Shown one piece after another: positions 54,700 through 64,000 of a DNA stretch of 64,000 nucleotides. The notes under the pieces were generated by a model, which made no database searches, had not been told where the DNA came from, and saw only the letters and a program-made list of their open reading frames with translations. Origin of the DNA: Isoetes taiwanensis (taxonomy: Eukaryota > Streptophyta > Lycopodiopsida > Isoetales > Isoetaceae); the NCBI GenBank assembly GCA_021234155.1, contig JAJEKV010000271.1, forward strand, positions 188,001 through 252,000. Reading direction: 5' to 3'. A program made the position numbers and the translations under genes. Within the stretch, counting starts at the first letter, position 1. Each line of letters opens with the position of its first letter.

Positions 54700-57662
54700 C
54701 AATGGAAATTTCAACCTCCGTCCATTACGCATGGGATAATACTTCGACTTCGGGTTTTTTGGGAATAATCTTTCGGCAATGCATGTGATGATGTGGGCGC
54801 ACTCTTGAGTGCATTCGCCCACATTGGCGGCCGTTTTTCGTCGCGACTAAGAGCGTCGCGCATGACATCAACCATGTCCTCATTGCTTTTGCCGAATGGT
54901 TCGATGCTAATAGAGCCGACCGAACTTAGGCGCAACATCTGCATAACCACTTCGGGCATTTTTATCGAGAAACATCTTCCCTTTCAATCGAAATGCAAGA
55001 TCTTTGTTTTATCTAGGATTTTCCCCATCATCTCTAGTGAGCAGCGTGAGCCAATAGAGGCGGCTATGACGGTGATGATTTAGGTTTGGGATCTTTGAGG
55101 CGAAAAGAGGCAAATGCCGAGTGTTTGGGCCGGTTTGCCAATTGAGTTCTTCAGGGAGTATTGGGAATGGGTGGAGCGGATGTGTATGATGCTTTCTATG
55201 ACTTTTCGGAGTCCGTCTTTGCTTTGGATAGAATTCTAAACACAGGTGCCATCTCACTCATCCCCAAGGTCAAGGATACTCGGACTATTTCAGACATGCC
55301 CATCACCTTATTGTCATCCCAGTATATAAGATCTTCGCCAAGGCTTTTGCAGAGCGGGTAAAGGACATCTTGGCGAGTCCATCTCAACAACCTAGTCGGG
55401 TTTTCTTCCAAAATGGTGCATTTTAAATAATGTTCTGCCGCTTACGAGGGAATTTATTGGGCACGTAGGCAAAACCTTCGATTATATACCTTAAGCTTGA
55501 TTTTGCAAAAGCTTATGGCGATTAATGTCATTTGGGAATTCATCTTGCCGTTGTATGCTAAGGCTGGGATTTGGGGAACAATTCACATCGGATATTATGG
55601 TGCATATCTGCTTTCGAGGCGTATCTGTTCCATGGTGAGCCGTCACATGCCTTTTCACTTTCGGTCGTGGTATTTGCAAGGGATGCCCTTTAGCACAATT
55701 GCTTTTCACAATTGTTGCGGAGGCTTTGTCATCCTGATTATTCACCATTGCAGCGGCGGAGGGACTTCTCCATGGTCTTGCAATGGAGGGCGACACGCAA
55801 GAGGTTTGCAATCAATATGCAGGCGACACGTTCCTCTTCCTATTCGCTAATGATGACAATCTTGCTGCTGCCAAAATGCTTTTAGATACTTTTTTCAGCG
55901 GCAGGTGTTCTTGTGGGGTGGCGTAAGTGTACAGCTTTGTGGATATTGGATAATCCGGCTCCGGCATGTGTTCCACGATTATCCATGGAAATTACTTTAG
56001 CATGGATAGGCCATCAAGTTGTTGGGGATTTCGGTTGGCATCCATGTTACTATGGGAGCTGCATGGGAGGAGATCATTAGGGGTTTGGAGAAGCACTTGT
56101 TACGGTGGTCCTTTGCTAAGTTGTCTCTTGGGTCGCATTACACGGTGGCCAAGTCGGTCCTTAGTAGTACCCATGTTTATATGGCATCCTTCGCTAGCAC
56201 CACAGGATCAAAGTGCGTGAGCTCATTGCAATAGTTGAACTTTATTTGGGTAGTCTTGAGGAAGGTGCCGTGGTTAAGGTGGCTTGGTGAAGTGCATCCT
56301 TCCAAAATCGGGCAGTGGTGCGGGTATGATGGACTTCTTCTTGCAGAGCAAAGTGCTTATTTCAAAGTTCATTTGGAGACTCTTGAATGGTGAGGATGAC
56401 TCTCTGGTTCACGCCTTCTTAGACAAGCTCTTGGTCATTTGTATCTTTCTAGGCAAGAAGGTCATCAAACCAGTCCTACCTTGGGCTTTATTTCGGACTC
56501 TGCGGCCTTTTCCAAGTGCTTCTCCATTTTTTGCGTGGCTTGTTGGCGGCATGGGGAGCTGATCGAGACATCTTTTACGGCCATGCCCTCTATCCACACC
56601 CTATTGGAACTCCATGGTGGTGGGCACCCACTGCCTCCACACCCTCGGCACCTCCATTGGCAGCCTCGGTTCATCCCCTTACCACGAGAGGCGATGGGTT
56701 CTTGCGGTGTTGTCTCTATTCAAGCATGGTATGAGGAGGGTCGCCTTACGTCTTTGGCCTGAATTTCGAGGCAAAATTCTTGCTCTCTCGTTGGGATGTA
56801 TCTCTATGGGAGAAGGTCTTGAGAAAAATTTGCCTCTTATAGTGCAAGTTGATGTTCTTTGAAAGGGTGCCATGGGATTTGTCATGAAAATATTCACAAA
56901 GGCAAGCAATTTGTCGGATCAATTATATCGCCTTCTTTTAGCACCACAACCCCTCCGGTTGCGGATGGGTGGCACCTACATGTTCCACAGTCCACTTTGT
57001 GTCGTACATGGTGATGGCTTTGGGATAGGTTGCTCCACCCTAAAGTCTCTGTACTATGGTGGCAGGTTATCCCGCAGTGCTGCGGGTCAATGCCTTCGAC
57101 ATCGCTATGATCCTCGCATATCTGCAGTATGCCCGCTCTGTCTTTCGGACGTTGAGACCCTTGAGCATTGTCTCTTTGATTGCCCTGAGGTTCAACCAGC
57201 GTGGTCCTGGCTACAAGGTTTGTTTAACGGTACATTGATTTTGCCGATGCATCCTTTTGGGGTCCTATCCTAACGCATGGTCTCCAGCTAAACAAAGGGC
57301 ATTTCATCTTGGTTCCGGTTGGCTCCTATGGTCGATATGGGAGCGTCGCAGACACCACATCTTTCAGGGCATTTATTCATCGCACCACGGTGTTATTACG
57401 GTGGCCCGGAAAAAGCTATTGATGTGACCTCACGAAAGTGTTCCTCCTTGACTTCAGGCGGTGGAACGCATGCGGATTCGATATCTTGAATTAATTCTTA
57501 TCATTAGTCTTCTATTCTGGAGTAAGTACATTGTGCTTCAGGCTCGTGCTCCTGTGGCATCTTTGTGTGCTTACACAGTTAGATGAGATATGTTAATTTT
57601 GTACTTTTTCTCTGATTAATAAACTTTTTGGCTTTCGTCCTTCAAAAAAAAAAAAAAAAAAT
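54700..57662 (+). mobile_element. L1-type LINE, 5'-truncated, with poly(A)
   Basis: Plus-strand pieces follow LINE ORF2 order: pre-RT block LLLPNGSMLIEPTELRRNI (about 54880-54940), GLPIEFFREYWEW (55130-55170), ISLIPKVKDTRTISDMPITL (55248-55310), SGFLPKWCILNNVLPLTREF (55393-55455), KGCPLAQLLFTIVAEAL (about 55679-55729), QYAGDTFLFLFANDD (55813-55857), NILAL-like C-terminal blocks, the zf-RVT zinc-binding motif CPLCLSDVETLEHCLFDCPE (57130-57190), and the C-terminal FHLGSGWLLWSIWERRR (57302-57352). It ends in CGTCCTTC plus a 17-base A-run at 57645-57661. The YADD catalytic box is changed to YAGD, and many stops and frameshifts are present. No endonuclease domain remains. Confidence 0.85.
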
Positions 57663-57879
57663 ATTTGATACATTTGAACATCCCACCAGATCTGATGCTC
57701 GTCATGGATAATAGGTTGGTACAAATACTTTTTTTTTTTTTGGTTACAGTATATATCCCAGCTTAACTATATATTCCAGATGTTTATGATATCTAAATAT
57801 GTAAGTAGATGATGTTGATGTCTCCTCCAAAAATAGATGTGGATTTTAGTTTAATATTGTCCATAGAGGCATATGAAAC

Positions 57880-58236
57880 CGAAGCAGTCATCTGATTCAT
57901 CAATAATGTGGATGGGTGCCGCTCAACGTTGAGGATTTATAGAATGAATTCCAATGCCATGTCGATAGCTGTGGGGGCATGTGATAAGGAGTTGAATTTT
58001 ATTGATGATTGGCCAGGGATTTATGGGAATATTGTATGTTCATCAGCAGTTCTATTGACAACCGTGAGCGATGCAATTGTGCATTTTTAGAGCGTCAAGG
58101 AGGGGAGGAAGATTTGTTTACAAGATATATAAAAGGCAGATTTATCATGGTGTGTGCTATTAACAGCATAAACATTGGAGATGAGTTATTCATCAACTAT
58201 CGCTATGATAGACCTCTCCCGTTCGGGATGGAATAA
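57880..58236 (+). pseudogene. SET-domain-like fragment
   Basis: The clearest block is RERCNCAFLERQGGEEDLF followed by RYIKGRFIMVCAINSINIGD and ELFINYRYD (58050-58215). This matches the C-terminal half of a SET lysine-methyltransferase fold (NHSC.PNC ... I..GEEL..DY). Upstream residues at 57900-58020 (SNAMSIAVGACDKELNFIDD) may belong to it. The N-terminal catalytic half and the strict NHSC motif are missing or degraded. It sits between a LINE tail and a CACTA fragment and could be cargo of the latter. Confidence 0.4.
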
Positions 58237-58385
58237 TAGTATTGTTATACTTAAAACAAAGAAAAGAATAAAGAGCACATTATTTTTTTTATATGTTTTT
58301 TGTTATTCGTGAGTCTATGCATATGATTGTATGTATTATATAGTTATTACATTATTTGACATGATGTTTAATACGTTACTACTGT

Positions 58386-59131
58386 TTAATGAACTTATTC
58401 AGGACGGTCTCTATCCCGATTCATTAGTTCTAAGTTACAAGGTCGTGAATTTCAAGCTAGAGCCCACCAATATGAAGATGTTGCATACAATCAATATGAA
58501 GAGGATGAACCTATTGACGAATCCGAGAACAAAGTCTTTCATGACGAGTGGATGCTCGATATGTTGCACGCTCTTCAAGAATTACCTGATATTGATTTAG
58601 ATGACGTCGAGCATAGTGGTGGAGAGGACATGGTAGAAGATGTACAATACCCTTCGAGGACTGGTCGTTCCGATGATGATCCTATCGTTATCGAAGCAGA
58701 AATACAGTTGTTTCCTGTGTCTCGAACCTCTTGTTTGTCAGTGTGTCTGCTAATTCTTAATCTCCAAACCAAGTTCAAGTGGAGCAATGCTAGTGTCTTC
58801 GCTGTATTGAGGTGATATACTTATCAACTCTTTCTATCTTACCACCCTCTCCATCTTTTTATCTGACCACTCTTAGATGCGCAGGTTATTGCACGAGAAG
58901 ATCCTTCCAGAGAAGAACAATATGCCTACTGACAGATCTCAAGTTAAGAAAATGATTCAAGCGACCAGCCTTGGTTATAAAGTCATACATGCATGTCCAA
59001 ATGATTGTATGATCTACCCCCTTACCGAGCATGAAACGTCCAGTCATTGTCTCGTATGTAATGCACCGAGATACAGGGACGAACTAAAGGGAAAAATAGT
59101 ACCTCAGAGGTTATTCGATACTTTCCTATAA
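58386..59131 (+). mobile_element. CACTA (En/Spm) transposase N-terminal fragment
   Basis: MIQATSLGYKVIHACPNDCM followed by IYPLTEHETSSHCLVCNAPR and YRDELKGKIVPQR (58950-59115) matches the zinc-binding region at the start of tnp2-type CACTA transposases (CPNDCM.Y ... C.VC...R). An acidic upstream exon (EWMLDMLHALQELPDIDLDD, 58549-58610) is also typical of these ORFs. An intron separates them. The DDE catalytic part, subterminal repeats and CACTA ends were not seen. Confidence 0.6.
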
Positions 59132-59519
59132 TCCCAAGGTATACGCATCACCACTTCTCATAAATAGTTGTAGATTCACTTATTTTCAGTACTTATATGT
59201 TGCCTCATTTATTCTAATACATCACGCATAGTGTTTCAGCCTTGTAAAATTTGCATGTTTTTCTATCAAGGTATTGTTACTTGTAGTTCTGAATGTAAGC
59301 CTTTTGCATATTCATATGTTGCATTTTAGGGGTTCAATGTCATATGCTCTTTTGTCAACACCCTTAAAGCAGCCTATATTTTGGTTGAGTTGTTTTTGGA
59401 TTTGACAAGAATCTGCAGATAATTGAAGGTTACAATGAAGAGCTTTACAAAGAAGGACTACATGGATTCGTCCTCAGATACTGTTAATGCCAGCAATATG
59501 ATGACGCCATTACCCACCT

Positions 59520-60897
59520 ATACCATGTGTAATTGTCAACTCTGTGGTGCAAAACCTTGTTGAGTTGGGAAACTTATATGCAAGTTGTGAAAGAACAAAA
59601 ACTGGCTTATTAAGTATGGCGTGGAAAGGTGTAAGTAACTTGCTACAAAAAGCAAAACACAAAACTCTTGCAAGCATTCAAGATATACCAGATATCATTA
59701 AGACACTCATCTCACATGTTATGGAGCAGGAATTGAAAAAGTGGGGGTTAGGCTCAAGGATTATCGGTTGGAGTTCTTATTTTCCGGTTGGATCTTTTGC
59801 ATGTCGGGAAAAAAACTGGTAGCAAAAATAGGGTTTATATGTAAAATCCGGTATCTTTGAGTCTTAGTATATAGCAATCCGGTATACACTAATAAACACG
59901 AGTAAATCTTCTGGTTATACCTCAAATCTTTTTCGAACCCTGCTATGGAGTCGTTAAATCATACAATTGGAATATGGTCAAATTATTATAACTCTTCGGA
60001 AATGGTTCTTGATGGGAAAGACAAAGAATATAAAAGTCTGTGCATCAGGATTAAGTTTTTTCTTGCTCATGCAGTCCGTATAGATTGCACATATCCACGG
60101 ACTTTTCGTGTCCACAGAGAAATAGTGGACCGTGAAACAAAAAATCTTCTTCTTATGCTGACAGCAAACGAGCACTCCCTACTCAAACCTATCAGCAAAA
60201 ATCTTGCTAAGATGGTTGCATTATTACCATTGGGTTTATTGCATGCACTCTTTACCTCTCATGCAATCGAAAATTGAAGTGTTGGAGACCTTAACGCCAG
60301 ATGATCCAGGGGACCAAGATTTGAAGAATGCTGAAGATTTTCAAATGAACGTTGGCAACCTTCCAATTGCACAATTGTTCTTGGAAACCACCAAATTCCC
60401 ACCTGTTTTTATCTCAGGCGGCAGAGTGGCTATATTCATGAGCGTTTTAAAGGGGAATCGCACGTTTCATGAGGAATTGACGGTTGAATTTGCTAAAAGA
60501 CTTACCTGGTTTTTGGATGGCATTGCAAGAATGCCATTTTATTTTCTGCTCAAAAGTCGAGTTTCTTCTGTAGGTGCTTTAGACATTCAAACCTAGTCTC
60601 CGAGATGCTTTTCTTCTGTAGGTGCTTTAGACATTCAAACCTAGTCTCCGAGATGCTTTTCCTCTCTGTGTTGGTAGTATTTCAAACGTTTTGTGTCGTG
60701 AATCGGGAGCTCTCGCCAGGTCTACTGTACGTTATGATGTCATGAATAAAGAACAGAAAACAATCGTCCATTGTATCGCTAATCATGACAGCAAACTTCC
60801 AGCCAAACAAAGCACTGCTAATGTAGCAGCAACTGCACACGAGGTAACCGCCATAACCTTGCAGTTCAATGTACTCGTCAATTGTGCTAATCTTTAG
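59520..60897 (+). CDS. Unrecognised plant gene, at least three exons, disrupted
   Basis: Three exon blocks in one orientation: LVELGNLYASCERTKTGLLS and MAWKGVSNLLQKAKHK (59552-59655) to about 59745; SLNHTIGIWSNYYNSSEMVL and IRIKFFLAHAVRIDCTYPRT (59948-60170); and ETLTPDDPGDQDLKNAEDFQ, TKFPPVFISGGRVAIFMSVL and LTWFLDGIARMPFYFLLKS (60286-60560). A possible further block, RSTVRYDVMNKEQKTIVHC, lies at 60720-60775. The content is helical and globular, consistent with an ARM/HEAT-like or similar scaffold, but I cannot assign the family. A 48-bp tandem duplication at 60563 brings in-frame stops, so this copy may have lost its C-terminus. Confidence 0.45.
60563..60658 (+). repeat. 48-bp exact tandem duplication in the unknown gene
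   Basis: The unit beginning TTCTTCTGTAGGTGCTTTAG is present twice (60563-60610, 60611-60658). Each copy contains an in-frame TAG within CCTAGTC for the upstream reading frame. TTCTGTAG also looks like a splice acceptor, so the duplication doubles a possible exon boundary. Confidence 0.9.
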
Positions 60898-60899
60898 TA

Positions 60900-62472
60900 A
60901 CATCAAGCAACTGGAATTGCATACTCTTTCCCTATCGCGCATCTGTATGTGTAGTTTGCGCTAATTCCAAGCTCTAAGCACCTTTCAATTCGTGTCTTAA
61001 TGCTTGTATCAAAATCACCCCAACAACTACAAAAACCACCCAACACGAGAAACTGGCATATGCGTATAAACCGCCACAATCTTGCAATGTTCGTCGACCG
61101 CAAAAACCATTAGTAACATGGATCAATAATGTCATCACATAGCCTATCACAGAGCATTCAAATTCACAATACCTTCTAGATGCCATTGTACAACCCCATC
61201 ACATAGCACTGAAATTCACACCCTTTTTCTAACGCGTCTATGTATGACTTCCACTACTTACAAGCGTAAGCAACTTTCATGATGTAAGTACTCTATCCCC
61301 GTCATAACCTTCACCTCAACCCTGCATTTCCGCTAGTTTTTATAATTGAAGGCTGCAACAGAGAGGAAGTATCAAAATGTGAAGGCTAGGCTTGAAAACG
61401 TGAAGGCTAGGCTTGAATTGAATTGGATTGAGTTTTGACCACAGAGACTGCTTAACGGTTGACGTGGCAGAAAAACAAGAAGTACTATTGACGTGGATGC
61501 CACGCAATATAATCTGATCTGCTTTCAATGCTTTGCCGGATCCGTGTGGATGCGACCTCCTTTCCGTTGCGGATTTTACAGACACTATGGATATCTCCCC
61601 ACTTCCTGTTCCAAAGATTCAGTCTAATCTTCTTCTATCTAGTGTTTCACAAACATATGTCGCTTCCTTGCCTCGATCTATTCAAAGACAGAAATCGCTC
61701 TTGATAGACTTGCTGGGAATGGAAGTACGCTTGCATCTATGACTGTGGCTGTATCTTTTCTTACCTAGGCGAAGGCTTTCACCTTGTTGGGGCAGATTAT
61801 GGAGCTCTATATTTTCAAGTATACAGAGCAAGGGTTGCGGATCCTTACAGCGGCAGCTGTAACGAATCTATTTTTCTGAAGGGGTACTTAAATAACTGAT
61901 CCATTCCGGTTTCATTTGGAGGCATTGTTGTAGGGTTCTTTCTATTTTTCCCCTGTTTTAAACATGACAATGTATCCTTTCTTTGGGTCATGGCCAAGGA
62001 ATTACTATGGCCTTACTTTCACCAGTTGACATCAAATGCGAATGATGGGATGATAGTCGTTTTTTGAAATTGTGTTCATGTCTGTTAGTTGCATGGACAA
62101 CATAAAGTCTAAGTCAAATTTGATCTGAAAGGATAAATGTAAAGCCTTTAGGGTTATTGCATCATTGATTTCCACTAACTATGCTGTGCTTCTAAGCTCT
62201 CTAGATGTTAGCCATGGATTTTGTCTTTACTAGTAGTAGCCAATGCTATTTATCGGCTGGTAAGAGCTTAAACCTACTCAATATTGCTAAATATCATTCA
62301 ATTGATGTTCATGTGCCTTTATTGTTGAAGGTAAACTTATGTTGCAGGGTTTGCAAAGCCTTTAAGAGTATTGCATTGTTGATCTTTTAAGTAAATATGT
62401 GAAATTTCATATGTACTCCTAAGCAGTCATTCCTTTTCATCGTTGTGCAGGTGATGCAGATGCTGTACGTGC
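60900..62472. other. Gene-free or unassigned stretch
   Basis: No confident gene. One possible coding piece (DISPLPVPKIQSNLLLSSVS, 61590-61650) has no recognisable family. GTGAAGGCTAGGCTTGAA is tandemly repeated at about 61379-61416. Confidence 0.35.
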
Positions 62473-63066
62473 ATGCTGGTGATGCAGATTCCAGAGTGTC
62501 CTATTTGTTTTGAGGTGTTCAATGATACTGCACATACACCTCGTCTGCTTGGTTGTGGCCATACAATATGTCAATTCTGTCTCGAACGGCTGGTTTTGAG
62601 TTCTGACCTGCCTCAAGGCTGCATTCGCTGTCCTGAATGCAGAACATTATGTAAATGGCGAGGTATCCAAGAAACTCCGAAGAACTACATTTTGCTTCAT
62701 GCTCTCTCTCCTACTTCAGGCAGAATTGGAAGATCATTGCCACAGGCTTGTTTCTTCAAGTTATGCCATGTACCCTTTCTCTTTTCTGCTCCGAGCATTC
62801 TTGCTCTTTGGACGGGTGGGATGATTGAAAAGAAGTTGTTGGAGCTTGTTAAGTTGGTTGGAGCAAGTTTTGTGCTTTTAGTCTTTGTTCCTTTATCCAC
62901 AATGCACTTATGCATGTCCTGGTGGACTGCATGCCTAGGATTTGTGGTGTTTACCTTTTTCTCCATTGGAGCTGTTGGCATAGGGCTCTTCCTACTATTT
63001 TTGTGGTGGACTCAAAATGTCATTGTTGGCCTTTTAAAGTTTTTTAGGTATCTATTTAAGGGGTGA
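62473..63066 (+). CDS. RING-HC finger membrane protein, probable E3 ubiquitin ligase
   Basis: A 197-residue open frame. The RING-HC (C3HC4) finger uses C9, C12, C28, H30, C33, C36, C53 and C56 (ECPICFEVF; LLGCGHTICQFC; IRCPECR). Two or three hydrophobic helices follow: about residues 126-148 (LVGASFVLLVFVPLSTMHLC) and 152-188 (CLGFVVFTFFSIGAVGIGLF, LLFLWW). The layout, N-terminal RING with C-terminal transmembrane helices and a short basic tail (KFFRYLFKG), is that of membrane-anchored E3 ligases that ubiquitinate substrates at the ER or endosomes. Two nearby Mets (62473, 62482) are possible starts. The repeated GTGATGCAG just upstream looks like an acceptor, so this may be the last exon of a longer gene. 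Confidence 0.7.
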   Translation: MLVMQIPECPICFEVFNDTAHTPRLLGCGHTICQFCLERLVLSSDLPQGCIRCPECRTLCKWRGIQETPKNYILLHALSPTSGRIGRSLPQACFFKLCHVPFLFSAPSILALWTGGMIEKKLLELVKLVGASFVLLVFVPLSTMHLCMSWWTACLGFVVFTFFSIGAVGIGLFLLFLWWTQNVIVGLLKFFRYLFKG

Positions 63067-64000
63067 GCTTCATTCAAATCCTGAATGAAGTATGTAATGT
63101 TCTTCTTTAAGGCGATTCAATGCTGTTAGCAAGGCAAGTGACATTTTTGAACCTATCTACATTTATTCAGCTACATTTGTTCAACAACCAAGGATACTGC
63201 GCCAAACTGTAGTGAAAACTGCTGTTTTGCTTGTCAATACAGGACGTCAAGCACAAATCTTATCCAGGTGATTGAACTAGGGTGTCTAATTTTTGCAGTG
63301 ACATGAGGAGTCTATAATTAAAGCTTGGGGGATGTGCTATTGGCTCCAATTTGTAGCCAGATTTCATTTGTTGGCAGGCATTTGTCATATAAATTCTTTG
63401 GGGTCACTATAAATTTTTCTAATTGGTATACTTTGGCTGGCTCGTAGTCTTTCATCTCGTTCAGTACTTCTGGCCTTATGACATTGAAAAAGAAATGCGA
63501 CACGAATTTTGACCATGGCGTCCTAGGAAAAAGCAGCACATTGCCAGAGGAAATTTAGCCTTTTGTATCAGAAGTCCTCGTTCAGAATTCTGTAAAGTTT
63601 TTTTTGACATTTACATCTTGTGCCCATTCCATGATATTCTTGCAAGAGGCTCCCCCCTAGTTTCCAACAAGAAGTAGACAACACTTAAGTAGATAGATAG
63701 TATTTTTTTATGTTAGGAGCATTCTGCTGTTTGTGCCAAATAGTGTTCAATTGCTAAAAATCTCTTTCTGTGCTACGAACTTCTATAGCGGGCTGTTGCG
63801 ATCTTTACTTGCATATAGAGAATTTACCCAACATTTTGGCGTGTTTACTCAACATTACAAGAATTTACCTAGCATTTCGAGGTTTTCACAGCCACAGAAT
63901 GCTTCTTAAGTGTTTTCCACATTGCAAGAATGGCAATTACTTGCCATTCTCCATTCTTGGCATGTCAAAAGGGCTCCGCGCTTCGTGCATCGCCCAGCTT
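63067..64000. other. 3' flank, mostly without features
   Basis: On the minus strand 63539-63318 is open and reads SHFFFNVIRPEVLNEMKDYE and PAKVYQLEKFIVTPKNLYDK. This looks like a short coding remnant of unknown family. The rest holds no supported feature. Confidence 0.3.

Overview
This is a stretch of nuclear plant chromosome, AT-rich and dominated by transposable elements. The host genes are plant-type: a Ku80 that starts MARNK, a plant lipoxygenase with all five iron ligands, and relics of an ABC1K/AarF-type kinase and of ferrochelatase. Coding exons are short and phase-consistent with GT-AG introns (one GC-AG). The mix of plant genes with transposon families I associate with seed-free plants and invertebrates suggests a fern or another non-seed plant. 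That placement is inference; land plant is solid.

Three host loci look intact or nearly so. Ku80 (20635-24518, +) can be read through 12 coding exons to 716 residues. A lipoxygenase (36213-39470, +) can be read through nine exons to 817 residues. A single-exon RING-finger membrane protein lies at 62473-63066 (+). A fourth multi-exon gene of unknown function (about 59.5-60.9 kb, +) is probably real but carries a disruptive tandem duplication. Decayed host-gene relics are an ABC1K kinase (9.9-11.9 kb) and a ferrochelatase fragment (33.75-34.1 kb).

Layout. 0-9 kb: relics of a transposase-like gene (+), a 175-codon ORF and RING-H2/coiled-coil gene pieces (-). 9.9-12.5 kb: ABC1K relic followed by a 5'-truncated LINE end. 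13-14.8 kb: a SWIM-zinc-finger transposase-like gene (-) split by a young 144-bp retroposon with a 14-bp target-site duplication. 15-19 kb: minisatellite, a 166-bp Helitron-like element and a 352-bp tandem duplication. 20.6-24.5 kb: Ku80. 25.1-27.4 kb: a degenerate satellite array. 27.4-36 kb: mostly gene-free, with several short tandem duplications. 36.2-39.5 kb: lipoxygenase. 40.4-54.1 kb: a Ty1/copia element (-) split by a 10,243-bp insertion. 54.7-57.66 kb: a LINE with reverse transcriptase and zinc-binding domains. 57.9-59.1 kb: SET-domain and CACTA-transposase fragments. 59.5-64 kb: the unknown gene and the RING gene.

The most unusual object is the 10.2-kb insertion at 42429-52671. Removing it plus one copy of the TCATG target duplication rejoins the copia reading frame, so its ends are well defined. 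Inside is a divergent gene pair: on the minus strand a ParB-like domain plus what looks like a DNA-methyltransferase C-terminal motif, on the plus strand a decayed DDE-type transposase. About thirty copies of the perfect palindrome CGGTATAAATTTATACCG and close variants cluster in the introns and leader regions around the shared promoter. A transposon-borne ParB/methylase-like protein beside clustered 16-18-bp palindromes is the best candidate here for an undescribed system; the functional link between protein and palindromes is inference.
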